Shown piece after piece: positions 58,335-64,000 of a stretch of DNA of 64,000 bases; positions within the stretch are counted from its first letter, which is position 1; every line of letters starts with the position of its first letter. Both the position numbers and the translations under genes were made by a program. This DNA is from Schlegelella_A sp963778525. Lineage in GTDB: Bacteria; Pseudomonadota; Gammaproteobacteria; Burkholderiales; Burkholderiaceae_C. Under the pieces are notes generated by a model, which saw only the letters and a program-made list of their open reading frames with translations, did not search any database and had not been told where the DNA came from. The DNA is taken from assembly GCA_963778525.1 (NCBI GenBank), contig CAVZUJ010000009.1:124001-188000 (forward strand). The letters are read 5' to 3'.

Positions 58335-59852
58335 ATGACACGCTCCGCTGTATCTGCTGCCCGCCTCGACACGGCGCATCGCACGGAAGCCGCGCTTTCG
58401 GTGCCGGCGGAGCCGGCCGCGCACGCGCTGTCGCGGCGCTCCGACACGACGCTGGCCGAGCAGCTGACCGCGCGCTACGTCGAGCTCGTGCGCCAGCGCC
58501 TGCTCGCGCCCGGCGCGCGCCTGCCTTCGGTGCGCGAGTGCGCGCGCCGTCACGAAGTGAGCCCGGCCACCGTCGTCGCCGCCTACGACCAGCTGCTGGC
58601 GCGCGGACTCGTGGAGGCGCGCCCGCATCGCGGCTTCTTCGTTCGCGACAGCAGCGGGCGCGACGGCGCGAACGAACGCGCGCCCGCGAGGCCGGCCGGC
58701 GCTCGTGCGCCGCGCCATCCATTGCCGATCAGCGCCACCGCGCTCATCCGCGGCATGTTCCAGGGCCCGGGCGACCGCCCGATGCCCGGCCTGGGCACCC
58801 TGCCTTCGGAGTGGCTCGATGCGCCGATGCTCGCGGCCGCGATGCGCAAGGCCACGTCGAGCCAGCAGATCGCCGCCACGGCGTTGCAGTACGGGCACCC
58901 TGCCGGCGAGGCGCGCCTGCGCGAAGCGCTGGCGCGCAAGCTCGCCGACCATGGCATCGCCGCCGGCGCGGAGCAGATCGTGACCACCATCGGCGCCACG
59001 CAGGCCCTCGATGTCGTGACGCGCAGCCTGCTGCGCGCCGGCGACAGCGTGCTCGTCGACGAACCGGGCTGGTCGGTCGAGTACGCCCGCCTGGCCGCCC
59101 TCGGCATGCGCGTGCTGCCCGTTCCGCGCGGCACCGACGGCCCCGACGTGGCGGCGATGCGCCGCCTGATCGAGGCCCAGGCGCCGGCCGATCGGCCGCG
59201 CCTGTACGTCACCGTTTCGGTCCTGCACAACCCGACCGGTGCGTCGCTCGGCCTGAGCGCGGCGCACCAGGTGCTGCGCCTGGCGCAGGAGTTCGGCTTT
59301 CACATCGTCGAGGACGATACCTACGCGCACCTCGCGCCGGCCCATGCGCCGCGCCTGGCCGCGCTCGACGCCCTCGAGCGCACGATCTACGTCTCGGGCT
59401 TCTCGAAGATCCTGGTGCCGAACTGGCGCGTCGGCTACCTCGCCGCGCCGACCGCGCTCGTCGACCGCTTCATCGACACCAAGCTGCTGACGACGCTGAC
59501 CACGCCCGGCGCCGGCGAGCTGGCGCTCGCGCACTGCCTCGAGCAGGGGTGGCTGCGCCGCCATGCCGAGCGCGTCGTGCAACGCCTGGCCGCCGCGCGG
59601 GCGCGCACGGTGCGGCTGGCCGAGGCGCACGGCTGCCGCTTCGCGGCCGAGCCGCACGGCCTGTTCGGCTGGCTCGACGTCGGCGTCGACACCGAGCGCC
59701 TCGCTCACGCCCTGCTCGACGACTGGCTGCTGGCCCCCGGCGCGCTCTTCCACGCGGTGCATCGGCCTTCGACCTTGATGCGCATCAACTTCGCGACCTC
59801 GCAGGACGCACGCTTCTGGAAGGCACTGGCGCGCGAGCGCGCGCGCCTGTAG
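58335..59852 (+). CDS. MocR-type regulator (GntR DNA-binding domain fused to aminotransferase)
   Basis: This 505-residue protein has an N-terminal winged helix (LTARYVELVRQRLLAPGARLPSVRECARRHEVSPATVVAAYDQ, given here as the span of about 42-85) and a fold-type I aminotransferase domain. The PLP Lys is in VSGFSKILVPNWRVGYLA; VLHNPTGASLG and VEDDTYAHLAP are also present. MocR proteins use PLP and an amino acid as ligands and control divergent transport or amino-acid genes. Here the divergent unit encodes exporter, aminotransferase and PhzF. Convergent with, and 4 bp from, the ABC-F gene. Confidence 0.92.
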   Translation: MTRSAVSAARLDTAHRTEAALSVPAEPAAHALSRRSDTTLAEQLTARYVELVRQRLLAPGARLPSVRECARRHEVSPATVVAAYDQLLARGLVEARPHRGFFVRDSSGRDGANERAPARPAGARAPRHPLPISATALIRGMFQGPGDRPMPGLGTLPSEWLDAPMLAAAMRKATSSQQIAATALQYGHPAGEARLREALARKLADHGIAAGAEQIVTTIGATQALDVVTRSLLRAGDSVLVDEPGWSVEYARLAALGMRVLPVPRGTDGPDVAAMRRLIEAQAPADRPRLYVTVSVLHNPTGASLGLSAAHQVLRLAQEFGFHIVEDDTYAHLAPAHAPRLAALDALERTIYVSGFSKILVPNWRVGYLAAPTALVDRFIDTKLLTTLTTPGAGELALAHCLEQGWLRRHAERVVQRLAAARARTVRLAEAHGCRFAAEPHGLFGWLDVGVDTERLAHALLDDWLLAPGALFHAVHRPSTLMRINFATSQDARFWKALARERARL

Positions 59853-59856
59853 CGCT

Positions 59857-61746
<1,890 letters not shown>

Positions 61747-61763
61747 GAGAGGGGCCGGCGCGG

Positions 61764-62727
61764 CTACGCCAGCGCGGCTTCGAGCGCGTCGATGAACACC
61801 TTGGCGACGTCGATGCCCGACTGCTCGCTGATCTCCTGGAAGCCGGTCGGGCTGGTGACGTTGATCTCGGTCAGGCTGTCGCCGATCACGTCCAGGCCGA
61901 TCAGCAGCAGGCCGCGCGCCGCCAGCTGCGGGCCGATGCCTTCGGCGATCTCGCGGTCGCGCGCCGAGATCGGCTGCGCCACGCCCTTGCCGCCGACCGC
62001 CAGGTTGCCGCGGATCTCGTTGCCTTGCGGGATGCGCGCCAGCACGAAGGGAATCGGCACGCCGGCGATGACCAGCACGCGCTTGTCGCCGCGCACGATC
62101 TCCGGCAGGTAGCGCTGCACCATCACGGTATGCGCGCCGCGGGCGTTGAGCGTCTCGATGATCGAGCCGAGGTTCAGGCCGTCGGCGCCGACCCGAAAGA
62201 TGCCCGTGCCGCCCATGCCGTCGAGCGGCTTCAGGATCACGTCGCCGTGCTCGGCATGGAAGCGCTTGATCTCCTCGGGGTCGCGCGTCACCAGCGTCGG
62301 GCCGATGAATTGCGGGAACTCGAGGATCGCGAGCTTCTCCGGATGGTTGCGCAGCGCCGCCGGCCGGTTGAAGACGCGCGCGCCTTCGCGCTCGGCCTGC
62401 TCGAGCAGATGCGTCGCGTAGAAGTATTCGCTGTCGAAAGGCGGGTCCTTGCGCATGACGACGGCATCGAAGTCGGCAAGGGCGACGCGCTTTCGCGGCG
62501 TACCGGCAGCCGTGGCTTCCTCGCTGAACCAGACCGGCTTGGTGCCGGTGAGGGTGATCGCACGCGCATGCGTCGCGACCTTGGCGCCGCGCTCCCACAT
62601 CAGGTCGCGTCACTTCGCAGGCGAACAGGGCATGCCCGCGCCGGGCGGCTTCACGCATCATCGCGAAGGTCGTGTCCTTCTTGATGTTGAAGGCTTCCAG
62701 AGGATCGGCGACGAAGAGAAATTTCAT
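61764..62727 (-). CDS. gshB: Glutathione synthetase (one frameshift)
   Basis: About 320 residues of an ATP-grasp ligase joining gamma-glutamylcysteine and glycine. It starts MKFLFVADPLEAFNIKKDTT with the typical second strand MMREAARRGHALFACE. Other motifs are VVMRKDPPFDSEYFYATHLL, ILKPLDGMGGTGIFRV and GLDVIGDSLTEINVTSPTG. The frame breaks near 62609, one extra base between GEV and RDLMWERGAKV. Its start overlaps the benE stop by 4 bp, so the two are coupled; uup follows. Confidence 0.94.
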
Positions 62728-63929
62728 GGCGAGCGCGACGGCGGGTTGGCGATGCGGGGCCGCCACTGTTGCACAAAGAGCGTGACCGCGCCGGCCACGA
62801 CGCCCCAGAAGGCCGAGCCGACGCCGCCCAGGCTGAGGCCCGAGAGCGTGACGAGGAAGGTGACGAGCGCGGCCTCGCGATAGGCGTCGTCCTTCAAGGC
62901 AGCGGCCAGGCCGCCGCCGATCGTGCCGAGCAGGGCCAGTCCGGCGACGGCCACGATCAGCTCGTGCGGAAAGGCCGCGAGCAGCCCGGCCACCGCCGCG
63001 CCGAAGACGCCGACGACGCAGTAGAGCGCGCCGCAGGCCGCGGCCGCAACCCAGCGCTTGTCGGGTCGGCATGAGCCTCGCGCCCCATGCAGATCGCCGC
63101 GGTGATCGCCGCGAGGTTGAGGGCGAAGGCGCCGAACGGCGCCAGGACCAGTGTCGCGATGCCGGTCAAGGCGATGAGCTTCGAGATCGGCAGCCGGTAG
63201 CCGGCGGCCCGGATGGCGGCCACGCCGGGCAGGTTCTGCGACGCCATGGTGACGATGAAGAGCGGCAGCGCCAGGCTGACCGCGGCGCGCAGGGTGAAGC
63301 TCGGCGCCGTGAACACCGGCTCGGTCAAGGCCCACTCGAGGCTCACCGGCCGCAATTGGCCGAGGCCCGCCGCAACGCCGATGCCGATCGCAAGCACGCC
63401 GACGACCGCATAGCGCGGCCACCAGCGCCGGCCGATGAGGTAGGCGGCGAGCATCGCCAGCACCAGGCCGAGCGACGACTGCAGCGCCGCGAAGGCATCG
63501 AGCCCGAAGCGGGCCAGCACACCGGCGAGCAAGGCACCGGCAAGCGGCATCGGGATGCGCTCCATGACACGCTCGAACACGCCGGTGGCGCCGGCGAGCG
63601 TGATGAGCACGGCACAGACGATGAACGCGCCGGTCGCCTCGGCCATGCCGAAGCCGCCGCTCGCGCCGGCCACCGCGAGCACGCGCCGCGCCGGGCGTGC
63701 TCCAGGCGATCATGACCGGCTTTCTCAGCCAGAGCGAGGGCAAGAGCGTGGTCAGCCCCATGCCCCAGCCGAGCGCCCACATCCACGACGCCGCCTCCGC
63801 CGAAGTCGCGCCGAGCGACTGCGCGGCCTGGAAGACGATCGCCACCGAGCTCGTGAAGCCGACGAGCACGGCGACGAAGCCGGCCGTGGCGGCCGACAGC
63901 GAGACGTCGGAAATGCGCGACTGCGTCAC
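62724..63929 (-). CDS. BenE-family benzoate/H+ symporter-like permease (two frameshifts)
   Basis: About 400 residues with ten to twelve TM segments. Recognisable parts: GFVAVLVGFTSSVAIVFQAA, VMIAWSTPGAAVLAVAG, PLFIVTMASQNLPGVAAIRA and ALNLAAITAAICMGREAHAD, the last two typical of BenE. BenE imports benzoate, but distant members are uncharacterised and no aromatic genes are near. Breaks lie near 63690 (+1 or equivalent, between TPGAA and VLAVAG) and 63070 (-1, between HADP and DKRWVAAAACG). The start is GTG 63929 (VTQSRISDVS). Translationally coupled to gshB. Confidence 0.83.
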   Translation of the reverse strand: MTQSRISDVSLSAATAGFVAVLVGFTSSVAIVFQAAQSLGATSAEAASWMWALGWGMGLTTLLPSLWLRKPVMIAWSTPGAARARGGRRERRLRHGRGDRRVHRLCRAHHARRRHRRVRACHGAHPDAACRCLARRCAGPLRARCLRGAAVVARPGAGDARRLPHRPALVAALCGRRRACDRHRRCGGPRPIAAGEPRVGLDRAGVHGAELHPARRGQPGAAALHRHHGVAEPARRGRHPGRRLPAADLEAHRLDRHRDTGPGAVRRLRPQPRGDHRGDLHGARGSCRPDKRWVAAAACGALYCVVGVFGAAVAGLLAAFPHELIVAVAGLALLGTIGGGLAAALKDDAYREAALVTFLVTLSGLSLGGVGSAFWGVVAGAVTLFVQQWRPRIANPPSRSP

Positions 63930-63945
63930 TTCGAAAGAGAAGGAA

Positions 63946-64000
63946 CTAGATCTCGACTTTCGAGCCGAGCTCGACGACGCGATTGGTGGGCAGGCGCAGG
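63946..64000 (-). CDS. C-terminal fragment of an unidentified protein
   Basis: The minus strand ends an open frame at TAG 63946-63948, reading LRLPTNRVVELGSKVEI before the stop. Most of the gene lies beyond the window. Seventeen residues are too few to name it. It is 16 bp upstream of the BenE-like gene and probably in the same transcript. Confidence 0.5.
   Translation of the reverse strand, partial: LRLPTNRVVELGSKVEI

Overview
The window reads as chromosomal DNA of a high-GC betaproteobacterium, most likely Burkholderiales. The evidence is strong G/C bias at third codon positions, a canonical atpIBEFHAGDC operon, fused-subunit indolepyruvate ferredoxin oxidoreductases, a homodimeric E1 (AceE type) and an ApaG/MltA/Rpe housekeeping neighbourhood. 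I saw no rRNA, tRNA, insertion sequence, prophage, CRISPR array or origin. Coding density is very high and no gap between genes exceeds about 250 bp.

Layout. 1-2.4 kb: truncated trpE with a possible Trp leader peptide, divergent from an orphan two-receiver protein. 2.4-6.6 kb: indolepyruvate ferredoxin oxidoreductase (IOR-1) divergent from an Lrp/AsnC regulator. 6.6-9.6 kb: rpe, a zinc/cation efflux gene, cbpA and cbpM. 9.6-14.7 kb: apaG, a Ca2+/H+ antiporter, mltA, msrB and a cNMP-binding/TrxR-like fusion. 14.7-18.5 kb: a secreted hydrolase and a secreted Gly/Ser/Thr-rich protein divergent from an OmpR/EnvZ-type pair. 18.6-22.3 kb: a second IOR (IOR-2). 22.4-30.3 kb: pldA, a LytS/membrane protein/LytTR triad, a Rep-type helicase and sppA. 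30.4-37.8 kb: a GntR-controlled catabolic operon (PhyH dioxygenase, SAF-domain dehydrogenase, N-acyl-D-amino-acid deacylase-like amidohydrolase) followed by a stand-alone AceE-like E1. 37.8-46.6 kb: cardiolipin synthase and the ATP synthase operon. 46.7-51.4 kb: an MBL-fold hydrolase, a minus-strand series cytochrome b / GNAT / galM / SMP-30, and a divergent cytochrome c'. 51.4-55.3 kb: an SLBB polysaccharide-export protein and a Wzz-like protein. 55.3-59.9 kb: PhzF, aminotransferase and EamA exporter divergent from a MocR regulator. 59.9-64 kb: benE-like transporter, gshB and an ABC-F ATPase.

How the genes work together. Several divergent regulator/target pairs stand out: Lrp with IOR-1, MocR with EamA-aminotransferase-PhzF, and the OmpR-type regulator with the Gly-rich secreted protein. 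GntR heads its own operon. The most novel-looking unit is the 30.4-37.8 kb catabolic block. Seven transcription units show a -10-like hexamer only 6-8 bp before a start codon, which suggests leaderless mRNAs.

Data quality. Many conserved genes are broken by single-base indels. I infer about 15 scattered over 57 kb and roughly 25 packed into the 6.3 kb ATP synthase operon. The protein sequence resumes intact in another frame each time, so I treat these as probable sequence errors. Coordinates below span the intended genes.
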